From positions 124,001 to 188,000 of the forward strand of contig JAJCKG010000001.1 in the NCBI GenBank assembly GCA_020558355.1: a stretch of DNA of 64,000 nucleotides, given 5' to 3'. Position 1 is the stretch's first letter, and each line of letters opens with the position of its first letter. Source of the DNA: a bacterium 210820-DFI.6.37. GTDB lineage: Bacteria > Bacillota > Clostridia > Peptostreptococcales > Anaerovoracaceae. Position numbers and translations under genes: made by a program. This document shows, one piece after another, positions 1-8,186 of this stretch. The notes under the pieces were generated by a model. It did no database searches, was not told the DNA's origin, and saw only the letters and a list, made by a program, of their open reading frames with translations.

Positions 1-1804
1 CCTTGATTCTGGAAAGTGTCAGATTGAAGGAATAAACAGAGGACTCCAATCGTTTAAGCAGGTTAATACTCATAAGTCTTCTGATACCTTCCTCACGCCC
101 CTTCTGAGTAAGGTTTGCACCCTTGTTGTGTGTCAAATCCATATATTTATCCAGCTTACTTGGGAATATATAATTCGACGGTGTATAAATACACAATGTA
201 AGCAGCATCAGCTGTTCATAAATCTGATTGTATGTAATAGCTGATTCCAGAGAGGTAAGATTCGGTCTGAGGGATATTGGTTTCAGTCTCTCAGGGAATT
301 TTCCAATCTCTTCCGTACTGTAATACTTCTCAATATGCTTTCTTGATCTTGCAATGGTTACACTATCCAGCACCTCAAAGAAGTCGAAATCCAATGTTCT
401 AAGAAGTGCATCCGTGGTTCTGTCTTCTAGTTCCAGTTTGCTCCATGCATTGAAAGCCTTCTGTGCCTGTCTGAAAATATCCTCCAGAGATTTGCTGGTA
501 TTCAGCTTACTATCAAGATTTTCTGCATTACCCTCATATGCAATAGCCAACTGATTTCTTAAATCTACAAATCTATTGTTAACCGGTGTTGCAGAAAGCA
601 TCAAAACCTTCGTCTTTACACCAGCACGAATAATCTTATCAATCAACTTCACATAGCGGTTCTCTACAGTATTCGCATGAGTACCTGCACCATTACGGAA
701 GTTATGTGATTCATCTATTACAACCAGGTCATAATTTCCCCAGTTTAATCTATCCAAATCAAGACCATTCGACATACCATCATTTCGAGAAAGGTCTGTA
801 TGGAACAATACATCATAGTTCAGACGGTCTGTTGCAATCGGATTATTCACATAATTATCTTTATATGTATTCCAGTTCTCTGCCAGCTTCTTAGGGCAAA
901 GCACAAGAACAGTCTTATTTCTATTTTCATAATATTTAACAACAGCCAGCGCTGTGAAAGTCTTACCAAGACCTACACTGTCTGCAAGGATACAGCCGTT
1001 GTACTTCTCCAGCTTATTGATGATGGCAAGTACTGCATCCTTCTGGAAGTCATACAACAAGTTCCAGATCTTACTCTGCTTAAATCCTGTAGCTTCATTA
1101 GGAAGCACATCCTCAGAAATATCATCCAGAAATTCACTAAACACATGGAACAGGGTCATAAAGTAGATAAATTCTGGAGAATTCTCATTGTATGCAGAAG
1201 AAATATTATCAATTACTACATCTGTCACATCCTGCATTTTCTCCTTATCATTCCAAATAGTATCGAATAACTGCATGTACTGCATAGAAAATGGAGATTC
1301 CATTCTGTTAGTCATATTGTACGCATTGTTACCACGATCACAACCAAGATCAACAGTAGTAAATCCATTCATTGGCATATAAGCCACTTTACTCTGATGA
1401 TTATCTACCGTCATAAACCCAGGCATATTTTCACCACTAGTATTAGACTTAAATACAGTCTTACTCTTAATCCACTCTGCACATTCACGTGCAATTGCTT
1501 TCTGAGTCATCTCATTTCGAAGTTTGATTTCAAATTCCGTACCGTATAAGCTGCTTTCACGATTCAGCCTAGGAATATAAAACTCACGTTTTTCCTTTGT
1601 AGCCTTTTCTGTTGTAAAGGTAGGAGATGTAAAAATGAATCTAAATTCATCTACACCTTCCATCTGTTTCTTTAATTCTTTATATGCATACATGGAAAAG
1701 CATGCTGCAGCAACGGATACCTTGCTACCCTTTTTTAAGGTCGCAACAAGATCATCCTTTACCGTCTCAGTAATGTTGTTTATTACTTTCACTGGAGTAT
1801 CCAT
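1..1804 (-). CDS. PLD-like/SNF2-type DEAD-box helicase (3' end missing)
   Basis: Helicase-like protein whose C-terminal part runs off the left edge; about 601 codons are visible. Roughly the first 200 residues resemble the phospholipase-D-like domain found before this helicase type. The SF2/SNF2 motor follows: motif I ADSVGLGKT at residues 274-282, motif II DESH in a VVIDESHNF context, and motif III LSATPVNN. The start is an ATG 25 nt downstream of the XRE gene's stop, behind a weak GAGAG ribosome site, so the two probably share a transcript. Such helicases occur in accessory islands, some linked to phage defence. A defence role here is inference, since no partner nuclease or methylase is visible. 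Confidence 0.8.
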   Translation of the reverse strand, partial: MDTPVKVINNITETVKDDLVATLKKGSKVSVAAACFSMYAYKELKKQMEGVDEFRFIFTSPTFTTEKATKEKREFYIPRLNRESSLYGTEFEIKLRNEMTQKAIARECAEWIKSKTVFKSNTSGENMPGFMTVDNHQSKVAYMPMNGFTTVDLGCDRGNNAYNMTNRMESPFSMQYMQLFDTIWNDKEKMQDVTDVVIDNISSAYNENSPEFIYFMTLFHVFSEFLDDISEDVLPNEATGFKQSKIWNLLYDFQKDAVLAIINKLEKYNGCILADSVGLGKTFTALAVVKYYENRNKTVLVLCPKKLAENWNTYKDNYVNNPIATDRLNYDVLFHTDLSRNDGMSNGLDLDRLNWGNYDLVVIDESHNFRNGAGTHANTVENRYVKLIDKIIRAGVKTKVLMLSATPVNNRFVDLRNQLAIAYEGNAENLDSKLNTSKSLEDIFRQAQKAFNAWSKLELEDRTTDALLRTLDFDFFEVLDSVTIARSRKHIEKYYSTEEIGKFPERLKPISLRPNLTSLESAITYNQIYEQLMLLTLCIYTPSNYIFPSKLDKYMDLTHNKGANLTQKGREEGIRRLMSINLLKRLESSVYSFNLTLSRIK

Positions 1805-1829
1805 AACTCTCTCTTTCTTTCAGTCTTCT

Positions 1830-2039
1830 CTACTTTTTCTCCGAAATAATCTCTACTATATCGTCAAACTTACAGTTCAATGCCAAGCAAATTTTTTCCA
1901 ACACTCCTACGCGAACATCTTCATTTCTACCAAGCTTCGCCATTGCATTTGTACTGATTTTTGCCTGTCTTATAAGCTCTGTTTTCATCATTCCACGCTC
2001 ATTTAAGATTCCCCATAATTTATCATAGCTAACTGCCAT
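1830..2039 (-). CDS. XRE-family (Cro/C1-type) HTH regulator
   Basis: A 69-residue protein made of little more than one helix-turn-helix domain (helices around MKTELIRQAKIS and TNAMAKLGRNE, then VGVLEKICLALN). It belongs to the short Cro/C1 regulators common on clostridial mobile elements. A GGAGG ribosome site precedes the ATG. It is the first gene of a two-gene unit with the helicase and probably controls it and itself; that is inference from position. An A/T-rich leader with a TTGCAA-type symmetric repeat lies upstream and could be its operator. Confidence 0.85.
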   Translation of the reverse strand: MAVSYDKLWGILNERGMMKTELIRQAKISTNAMAKLGRNEDVRVGVLEKICLALNCKFDDIVEIISEKK

Positions 2040-2087
2040 TTTAATCCTCCAATTCCTATGAACAATCTAACATTTATCCTGCATATT

Positions 2088-2115
2088 ATTATAGCACTTT
2101 TGCCATATTTCTCAA
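2088..2115 (-). promoter_or_regulatory. Promoter of the XRE-helicase unit
   Basis: On the minus strand TTGAGA (2110-2115) and TATAAT (2088-2093) are separated by 16 nt, a good sigma-A pattern about 50 nt before the XRE start. Just upstream, near 2130-2142, is the symmetric TTGCAA-A-TTGCAA sequence, a possible operator. Confidence 0.65.
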
Positions 2116-2206
2116 TCAAGAATTGAAGTTTGCAATTTGCAACACTATATCAACTACATTTCTACATTTTCATTATACCAAACCTACCTGTCCAATAATC
2201 TTCCCA

Positions 2207-2239
2207 CAAAAAATGTCGGTTAGATTTCTCCAACCGACA
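2207..2239 (-). terminator. Intrinsic terminator after the DUF6061-like gene
   Basis: An 8-bp perfect stem, TGTCGGTT / AACCGACA, with a 10-nt loop is followed on the minus strand by a run of seven T. It lies 15 nt past the stop of the 81-aa gene and separates the rlmD-side transcript from the XRE-helicase unit. Confidence 0.8.
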
Positions 2240-2253
2240 CTCCTATTATTATA

Positions 2254-2499
2254 TCAATTCAACTCATTCCACACATCCACATAGTCCTGTAATCCACCCG
2301 GACGCATGGCAAAACTCACATAACTTGCAGGCGCTTTCCTTGCAAGTCTAGCAAGAATACCTTCGTCTTCCGGCTCATCAAATATAACCTGCGACTCTGC
2401 CATATCACAGTCAATTACAAGATTTCTACCATCTATATCCGTCATTACAACAGAATTTTTGCTTCTATTATAACAATATAATGTATAATTTAATGCCAT
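2254..2499 (-). CDS. Small DUF6061-like protein
   Basis: An 81-residue acidic protein of unknown function. Its layout (N-terminal strands, an LVIDCDMAES core, a hydrophobic C-terminal segment ending in WNELN) resembles the small DUF6061 proteins scattered in gut Clostridia, often near mobile elements. That match is from memory of the family pattern and is weak. The gene starts 16 nt after the rlmD stop, so it may be co-transcribed with rlmD, and it ends at a clear terminator. Its base composition matches the left-hand element rather than rlmD. Confidence 0.5.
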   Translation of the reverse strand: MALNYTLYCYNRSKNSVVMTDIDGRNLVIDCDMAESQVIFDEPEDEGILARLARKAPASYVSFAMRPGGLQDYVDVWNELN

Positions 2500-2515
2500 G
2501 TAACCACCTCACTAT

Positions 2516-4246
2516 CTAAACCATCCCAAAATGTTCCAGTGCGTCCCTAATAGCCTTTTCCTTCTCTTCCGGACACTGCGGTTGCCTGCTATCCTCTGAC
2601 TTCGGCAAATTATAATTCTCCCCAACCTCTATTCCACATTTCCTCTTCACCTGTGAAATATACAGATTCGACACTTTAAGCCCATACTTCTCCAGCACAT
2701 ATTCCTGTATCTCTTTATATGTCGCCTTACTCTCTGCACTAGTCAAATCAAGCTCGTCCAACTCGATTTCAACCTCTATCCTATCATCCGGCTTTTGTTG
2801 GAACAAAAGAACAACCGTTTCCACACACCCCGTCCACGGAAACATATCCACCGGCGTAGCCTCCACAAACCGATATCCCATCTGCCCCAGCAGCTTCACA
2901 TCCCTTGCCAGGGTGGCCGGGTCACAGGAAACATAAACAATTCGGTCCGGCGCCGCCTTTGCCACCGCTTCCAAAAGCTCCGGCCTGCATCCGGCCCGGG
3001 GAGGATCCAGAATTACCACATCCGCGGACTGGACAGCCGAACGGATCACATCATCCGCGTCCTGCCGGGCGGAATCGCCTGTCTGCAGCAGGCGGGGAAG
3101 TTCTTCTTCCGCACGGCCGCAGAGAAACCGGGCATTGACAATTCCATTGATAACCGCATTCCGGTTGGCATCCAGCACGGCATTGCGCACGGACTCAATT
3201 CCTACGACCTGTTTTGCGGCGCCCGCGCAGTAAAGTCCGATCGTTCCTACGCCGCAGTACAGGTCCAGAACCGTTTCCTCACCGGTCAAAGCGGCGTATT
3301 CCAGCGCTTTGGCGTAGAGCTTTTCCATCTGCGCCGGATTCACCTGATAAAAAGACATGGGTGATATCTCAAAAGACATATCTCCGATGGTTTCCAAAAT
3401 CGTCGGCTTTCCCGCCAGCGTAACACAGTCTTCTCCCAGGATCTCCGAGGACTTCTTTTTATTAATATTGAGGATTACACTCTCAAGAGAAAAGCCGGCT
3501 TCATAGATGGCGTCATCCAGCATTTCCACCAGTTTCTGTCCATTGGGAATTCCTTTTCCGTTGATGACCAAAATTACCATGACTTCGCCGGTTCCGAAAG
3601 CGGTTTTTACGACGAGATGGCGCATCAGTCCTTTCTCCCACCGCTCATCCCAGGCGGTAATATTATCCTCTTTCATGAAACGGCGCAAAGCGTCTGCCGC
3701 TGCCATGGCTGCCGGTGACTGAAGCATGCAGTCCTGACAGTCCACTACTTCATGACTGCGCAGCTTGTAAAATCCTACCGCCGGGTCGCCCAGGTTTTCC
3801 ACGATCCCGCCTTTACGGGTGATGATTCCGCCGGTACTGACCGGAAACTGGGCTTTATTCCGATAAGAAAAAGGGACGTCCATACCGATGATGGGCTTTA
3901 CCACAGGGTCCGCAAGACCTCCCAGCCGTGTCAGCTTGTCCCGCACCTGTTTTTCCTTCAAAGAAAGCTGTGCCGGGTAATCCAGACATGCCAGAGCGCA
4001 TCCGCCGCAGCCCTTTGAAAGCCCATGAGAGCACAAAGGCTCGATCCGGTTTTCTGAAGGGGTTTCCACTTCCAGCAGCCGGGCTAAAGCGTAATTCTTT
4101 TTCACTTTCGTAAGCTGTACCAGGGCTATATCGCCGACTACTGTACCTGGTACAAAAACAGCCATTCCATCTGACCTGCCAATGCCCTGGCCCTGGTCAC
4201 TTATATCTATAATCTCAACCCTGTGGGTCTGTCCTTTTTCAAACAT
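2516..4246 (-). CDS. rlmD: 23S rRNA (uracil-1939-C5)-methyltransferase with foreign C-terminal extension
   Basis: RlmD/RumA transfers a methyl group from S-adenosylmethionine to a uracil of 23S rRNA. Visible parts are an N-terminal TRAM domain (about residues 5-60), the [4Fe-4S] cysteines in the CxxxxxxxCGGC segment (residues 72-83), the SAM-binding LDLYCGVGTIGL motif and the catalytic cysteine in VSCDP. The canonical protein should end soon after CVETVVLL (about residue 480). Here residues 486-576 form an extra basic/acidic domain (YGLKVSNLY, KRKCGI, FGMV end) in sequence of different composition. Elements inserting at the 3' end of rumA supply such replacement tails, so this gene is probably an attachment-site fusion. 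It follows the HAD phosphatase gene directly, with stop and start adjacent. Confidence 0.93.
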   Translation of the reverse strand: MFEKGQTHRVEIIDISDQGQGIGRSDGMAVFVPGTVVGDIALVQLTKVKKNYALARLLEVETPSENRIEPLCSHGLSKGCGGCALACLDYPAQLSLKEKQVRDKLTRLGGLADPVVKPIIGMDVPFSYRNKAQFPVSTGGIITRKGGIVENLGDPAVGFYKLRSHEVVDCQDCMLQSPAAMAAADALRRFMKEDNITAWDERWEKGLMRHLVVKTAFGTGEVMVILVINGKGIPNGQKLVEMLDDAIYEAGFSLESVILNINKKKSSEILGEDCVTLAGKPTILETIGDMSFEISPMSFYQVNPAQMEKLYAKALEYAALTGEETVLDLYCGVGTIGLYCAGAAKQVVGIESVRNAVLDANRNAVINGIVNARFLCGRAEEELPRLLQTGDSARQDADDVIRSAVQSADVVILDPPRAGCRPELLEAVAKAAPDRIVYVSCDPATLARDVKLLGQMGYRFVEATPVDMFPWTGCVETVVLLFQQKPDDRIEVEIELDELDLTSAESKATYKEIQEYVLEKYGLKVSNLYISQVKRKCGIEVGENYNLPKSEDSRQPQCPEEKEKAIRDALEHFGMV

Positions 4247-4903
4247 CTACAAACTCCTTTTTCCTACGATCGCAAGCAGCTCTTTGGGCCGATCGATAAT
4301 ATGATCCGCGCCCTTTTCCTCAAGAAGCTGCCGGTCCCGAAAGCCCCATGTGACTCCAACAGAAACAAGCCCCGCGTTTTTAGCCGTCGCCATATCCACT
4401 TCCGAATCTCCCACATAAACCGCATTCTTTTTTGAGGCTCCCAGTTCCTCTAAAATGGCGTAGATCCCGTCCGGGGCCGGTTTTCTCGGCACGCCCTCCC
4501 GTTCGCCATGGGCAGAATCAAAGCTTCCCGGGAAATAATCTTTGCAAAGCCGCAGCACGGCCTGCTCATACTTATTGGAAATAACAGCCGTCTTCAGACC
4601 TTCGCGTTTCAAAGCCGCAAGCAATTCTGTGATTCCCTCATAGGGGACCGTCTTATCCTGCCAGTGCTTTGCGTAATATGCCTTAAAAGCGGCCAGACAC
4701 TCTTCCAGATCTTCCTCCGAAGCGCCCTCCGGGACTGCCTCTGTCATCAGCTTTCTCACACCGTTTCCTACAAAATGCCGCACCTCATCCAAAGTCCTGG
4801 CCGGGTATTTCCGGGCGGCAAGGCCTTGGTTAACTGCGTCCGCCAAATCTTCCAATGTGTCCAGCAGTGTTCCATCCATATCAAATATTACCGTATCAAT
4901 CAT
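4247..4903 (-). CDS. HAD-family phosphatase, phosphoglycolate-phosphatase-like
   Basis: A HAD hydrolase of the Gph/PpaX subfamily. The nucleophile motif FDMDGTLLDT lies at residues 7-16, an alpha-helical cap with GNGVRKLM follows, then the motif II serine/threonine region ISNKYEQAV and the motif III/IV segment GDSEVDMATAKNAG. A GTG nine bases upstream (4912) could also start it, but GGAGG sits 8 nt before the ATG at 4903, so that start is chosen. The substrate cannot be read from sequence; 2-phosphoglycolate or pyrophosphate-type substrates are usual. It is packed between a thioesterase and rlmD on the same strand. Confidence 0.85.
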   Translation of the reverse strand: MIDTVIFDMDGTLLDTLEDLADAVNQGLAARKYPARTLDEVRHFVGNGVRKLMTEAVPEGASEEDLEECLAAFKAYYAKHWQDKTVPYEGITELLAALKREGLKTAVISNKYEQAVLRLCKDYFPGSFDSAHGEREGVPRKPAPDGIYAILEELGASKKNAVYVGDSEVDMATAKNAGLVSVGVTWGFRDRQLLEEKGADHIIDRPKELLAIVGKRSL

Positions 4904-4934
4904 GTATTCCACCTCCGCGTATCATTCAAGGCTC

Positions 4935-5351
4935 CTATTTCGCCGCGGCCGCCAATCTTTCATACAGCTCTGGAAAGTTCTTTTTCAGCCGGATCGGTAC
5001 CAGCTTCGGATCCGTAATCCCATGGCTGCTGGTCCCTGTCACCTTTACCTCTCCGGTCTCTTTGCTGATTACCTCATATCCCAGGCAAACCGTCGCGCCC
5101 TTCAGCTTTTCCACCCAGGATCGGATAACAATCACTTCATCAAAGACAGAAGGCGCCTTGTAGTCACAGGTAATACCGATGACCGGCATCCACACTCCCA
5201 TTTTTTCCAGCTCCGAATAAGGATACCCTATACTGCGAAGAAGGTCATTTCTTCCCTTCTCAAACCACCGGATATAATTGGCGTGATGTACAATAGCCAT
5301 AGCGTCGGTCTCCGCGTAATCCACTCTGTGTTCAATCTCAAATTTTCTCAT
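4935..5351 (-). CDS. Acyl-CoA thioesterase, YbgC/4HBT type
   Basis: A 138-residue hot-dog-fold thioesterase. The catalytic Asp region YAETDAMAIVHHANYIRWFE is the signature of the YbgC/4-hydroxybenzoyl-CoA thioesterase family (Asp in ETDAM, then HHANY). These enzymes hydrolyse short or aromatic acyl-CoA esters; the substrate here is unknown. The open frame extends 20 codons further upstream, but an AAGGAGG site lies just before the ATG at 5351, so translation should begin there. It lies between whiA and the HAD gene with the same orientation, probably in one transcript. Confidence 0.85.
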   Translation of the reverse strand: MRKFEIEHRVDYAETDAMAIVHHANYIRWFEKGRNDLLRSIGYPYSELEKMGVWMPVIGITCDYKAPSVFDEVIVIRSWVEKLKGATVCLGYEVISKETGEVKVTGTSSHGITDPKLVPIRLKKNFPELYERLAAAAK

Positions 5352-5411
5352 ATCAATTCCTCCTTTTGTGTCGGGCGGAAGTACTGGCCTCCATCCCGAT
5401 GAATTTATCAT

Positions 5412-6353
5412 TTACAATTTTTCCGCCAGCTCCTGTATTTTCCGAAAGCGGTTATTGATCCCGGACTTTTTCATAGGCGGATCCATCATATCCGCCAGCT
5501 CCTGCAGGGTTGCCTCCGGATGATCCAGCCGCAGCACCGCCACGTCATAAAGCTTGTCTGGCAGAAAACGCAGCCCTTTGGTATCCTGAATCTTCCTTAT
5601 CCACGCAAGCTGTTTTTCCGCCGCCTGCAGCGTTTTGTCAATATTGGCATTGTCGCAGTTGTTGATCCGGTTGGCCTTATTGCGGATTTCCTTTGTGATC
5701 CGCACATCTTCAAAGGTAAAAATCTGGGAATGCGCTCCCATAATAGCCAGAATATCGATGATCTGCTCTGCTTCTTTCACATAAACCGCGTAATTTTTCT
5801 TACGGGCGGACACTTTTGCGTGAAGGTCTACAAAACTATTGACCAGCTTTTTCACATCTCCGGCCAGGATCTGACTGCTGCAGTTAAACTCCAGATGATA
5901 GCTTTTTTCCGGATCCGTGATCGTCCCCGCAGCCAAAAAGATCCCCCGAAGGCAGGCTTTCCGGCAGCATTTGGTCCGAATCAGGCCATCGTAGATCCCA
6001 TCGCTTATGTAATTCATGCCTTCCCTTACCATAAGAATCCCGGTTTCCCGAAGGATCTGTTTACTCAGATCTTCCGGTCCGATGGTAATAAGATAGGCCC
6101 TTCCCTTTTTCAGTGTATTGCCCTGTCCAACTTCCAGTGCTGCGTCAATTCCGAAATAATCCTTGATCAGCGTTTTATAGTGACGGGCCACCGCCGGATT
6201 TTCTGTTGTTGTAACGATTCTGAATTTTCCTCCGCCAGCTAGACGGATGCTGCCGCACATACGAATAAAGCCGGCGATTTCAGCCAGCATACAGCATTTT
6301 TTCTCCGGCGTCACATGCGCCAGCTCATTTTTCGTATCCATGGAAAATGACAT
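5412..6353 (-). CDS. whiA: Sporulation/cell-division regulator WhiA
   Basis: WhiA combines a LAGLIDADG-homing-endonuclease-like N-terminal domain without nuclease activity with a C-terminal helix-turn-helix that binds DNA. In Bacillus it affects division and chromosome segregation, in Streptomyces sporulation. The N terminus (SMDTKNELAHV), the CCRKACLRGIFLA core and the C-terminal LQELADMMDPPMKKSGINNRFRKI HTH are diagnostic. The start at 6353 has GGAGG nine bases upstream and is preferred over a longer frame. Usual partners rapZ and murB are close upstream on the same strand. The normally intervening yvcK is not present; a BKACE gene occupies that place. Confidence 0.95.
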   Translation of the reverse strand: MSFSMDTKNELAHVTPEKKCCMLAEIAGFIRMCGSIRLAGGGKFRIVTTTENPAVARHYKTLIKDYFGIDAALEVGQGNTLKKGRAYLITIGPEDLSKQILRETGILMVREGMNYISDGIYDGLIRTKCCRKACLRGIFLAAGTITDPEKSYHLEFNCSSQILAGDVKKLVNSFVDLHAKVSARKKNYAVYVKEAEQIIDILAIMGAHSQIFTFEDVRITKEIRNKANRINNCDNANIDKTLQAAEKQLAWIRKIQDTKGLRFLPDKLYDVAVLRLDHPEATLQELADMMDPPMKKSGINNRFRKIQELAEKL

Positions 6354-6372
6354 AGCTTTCTTCCTCCGCAAG

Positions 6373-6415
6373 AAAGGGACCTGTTCATCAGCAATGCGGA
6401 TCAGCGGTCCCTTTT
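6373..6415 (-). terminator. Hairpin between the BKACE gene and whiA
   Basis: A 9-bp stem (AAAGGGACC / GGTCCCTTT) closes a longer loop. On the minus strand it lies between the BKACE stop and the whiA ribosome site, followed by only a short T-rich tract. It may be a weak terminator or a read-through control point. Confidence 0.45.
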
Positions 6416-6422
6416 CTGTTTC

Positions 6423-7247
6423 TTATTTCTTTTTAATACTGAGAATCTCTCTGGCCTCATCCGGCGAGGCAATCTCTCTTCCCAACAGCTTTGCCAGCTT
6501 TACTGCCTTTTCCACCAGTTGGCCATTGCTCTTTGCCAGAACACCTTTTTCGATATACAGATTGTCCTCAAATCCGACCCGTACATGTCCGCCCATAATA
6601 ATGGACGCCGCCGCAATTTCGAACTGGGCCCGTCCAATACCAGTTCCGGTCCAGGTCGCCCCGGGCGGAAGGCTGTCTACACAAAAAGCCAGATCCCGCA
6701 CCGTAGCGCTCATCTGCACGCCCAGTACAAAGTCAAAATGAAGAGGATGCTCCAACAATCCCTTCCGGTCCGCTTTCAACGCAATATCCAGCATTCCCTT
6801 ATCAAAGCATTCCAGCTCCGGCTTGATCCCCCGCTCCTTCATGATCCTCGCAAAATTAAAAATTGTATTATCTGTATTTACAAAGATATCATCGCCGCCA
6901 AAATTACAGGTACCGCAATCCAGTGTGGCAAATTCCGGTGTAGGCGTAATCTCCGTAGACTGGAGCCGCTCCAGGTCGGTCATCCCTACGGCTCCGCCTG
7001 TGGAAGGCTGAATAATCACATCCGGGCATTCCTTCAATATCCCGTCTACACATTCCTGAAACCGCTGCCTGCTTTGAGTTGGTGTTCCATCATCCTCCCG
7101 TACATGAAGATGAATGACGGAAGCTCCCGCATCATAAGCGGATTTGGCTTCACGGACGATTTCGTCCACCGTATAAGGTACCGCGGGGTTATGTTCCTTT
7201 GTCACTTCCGCGCCGCAGATTGCCGCGGCAATAATCAGTTTTTTCAT
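6423..7247 (-). CDS. BKACE-family beta-keto acid cleavage enzyme (3-keto-5-aminohexanoate cleavage type)
   Basis: Members of this family condense a beta-keto acid with acetyl-CoA, giving acetoacetate and a new CoA ester; the founding member, Kce, works in lysine fermentation. The Zn-binding HLHVR motif is at residues 46-50, GAEVTKE is at 12-18, and the late GFEDN segment carries the conserved acidic residue. The 274-residue length is typical. None of the other lysine-fermentation genes (kamA, kdd, kal, atoDA) is nearby, so the substrate is open. It has its own sigma-A promoter and sits between rapZ and whiA, where yvcK is usual. Confidence 0.88.
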   Translation of the reverse strand: MKKLIIAAAICGAEVTKEHNPAVPYTVDEIVREAKSAYDAGASVIHLHVREDDGTPTQSRQRFQECVDGILKECPDVIIQPSTGGAVGMTDLERLQSTEITPTPEFATLDCGTCNFGGDDIFVNTDNTIFNFARIMKERGIKPELECFDKGMLDIALKADRKGLLEHPLHFDFVLGVQMSATVRDLAFCVDSLPPGATWTGTGIGRAQFEIAAASIIMGGHVRVGFEDNLYIEKGVLAKSNGQLVEKAVKLAKLLGREIASPDEAREILSIKKK

Positions 7248-7288
7248 AGCATTCTCCTTAATTAAGTATCCTCTAAAACCATGCTATT

Positions 7289-7317
7289 ATTATACGATGA
7301 ACGGACTCTTCTGGCAA
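7289..7317 (-). promoter_or_regulatory. Sigma-A promoter of the BKACE gene
   Basis: TTGCCA (7312-7317) and TATAAT (7289-7294) on the minus strand with exactly 17 nt between them. It lies just past the rapZ stop and about 40 nt before the BKACE start, so this gene and whiA can be expressed apart from murB-rapZ. Confidence 0.8.
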
Positions 7318-7337
7318 CAGGAACTATCGGAATTTTC

Positions 7338-8186
7338 TCACAAGTCTCGATGTTCAATTGTAACTCGCTTGCCCTTTAGCTGCAGTCTTTCCGCCATCTC
7401 ATTGGCTGTCGCTACAGAACGATGATGTCCTCCGGTGCAGCCAAAGGCCAGATTCAGATTGTACTTTCCTTCCCGCATATAAGAAGGGATCAGCTCCAGA
7501 ATCAGAGGCTCCACACGCTGCAGAAAATCCCCTGTGACTGACTGGCGCATTACATACTCCCTGACCTTCTTATTATTTCCGGTAAGGGGCCGAAGCGATT
7601 TCACATAATAAGGATTCGGTATAAACCGCATATCAAAGACCATATCCGCGCCCAGCGGGATCCCTCTCTTGTACCCAAAAGACATAACATTGATCACAAA
7701 AGTTTTTTCACTTTCCCCGGAAGTGATCAGATCCTTGACCTCCTTCCAAAGGCGGGCCACCTTCATATTCGATGTATCGATAATATAATCCGCCCGGCTC
7801 CTGAGATCCTTCAGCATGAGAGTTTCCCGTTTCAAGCCTTCCAGCGTGCTTTCTCCCTTTGCCAGAGGATGCTGCCGTCTGGTTTCGTTAAAGCGGCGGA
7901 TCAGCACCCGCTCGGAAGCTTCCAGATAAAGTATTTTGTAATCGATGCCTCCAGCCTGCAGATCTTCCAGAGCCCGCTCCATATCGGAAAACAGCTCGCC
8001 GCCTCTTACATCTACAGCAAAGGCCGCCTTGTCAATAGGCGCGGCTTCTCCCGACGCCAGATGGACAAAGCTTTTGATCAGAGCTGGCGGCATATTGTCC
8101 ACACAATAATAGCCTAAATCCTCCAGGCAATTCATAGCCTGCGTTTTTCCCGCTCCTGATAATCCTGTTACAATTACGGTATTCAT
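7338..8186 (-). CDS. rapZ: RapZ/YvcJ nucleotide-binding protein (RNase adapter family)
   Basis: A 282-residue P-loop protein; the GLSGAGKT motif is at residues 8-15, followed by the diagnostic CLEDLGYYCVDNMPP. The C-terminal domain carries GCTGGHHRSV, the signature of the RapZ small-molecule/RNA-binding half. In E. coli RapZ delivers the small RNA GlmZ to RNase E; in Bacillus YvcJ is a GTPase/ATPase affecting competence. Its start overlaps the stop of the PHP gene by 4 nt, so translation is probably coupled. Confidence 0.95.
   Translation of the reverse strand: MNTVIVTGLSGAGKTQAMNCLEDLGYYCVDNMPPALIKSFVHLASGEAAPIDKAAFAVDVRGGELFSDMERALEDLQAGGIDYKILYLEASERVLIRRFNETRRQHPLAKGESTLEGLKRETLMLKDLRSRADYIIDTSNMKVARLWKEVKDLITSGESEKTFVINVMSFGYKRGIPLGADMVFDMRFIPNPYYVKSLRPLTGNNKKVREYVMRQSVTGDFLQRVEPLILELIPSYMREGKYNLNLAFGCTGGHHRSVATANEMAERLQLKGKRVTIEHRDL

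Larger units (their letters stand above)
1..2830. mobile_element. Probable end of an integrative element in rlmD
   Basis: Inferred element end, not a proven one. The stretch is visibly more AT-rich than the rlmD body and carries accessory-type genes: a PLD/SNF2 helicase, an XRE regulator and a DUF6061-like protein. It ends inside the 3' part of rlmD, where the conserved CVETVVLL motif is followed by about 90 residues not found in ordinary RlmD. The 3' end of rumA/rlmD is a known integration site for conjugative elements of Firmicutes. No integrase is visible; the other end lies outside the window. Confidence 0.5.
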
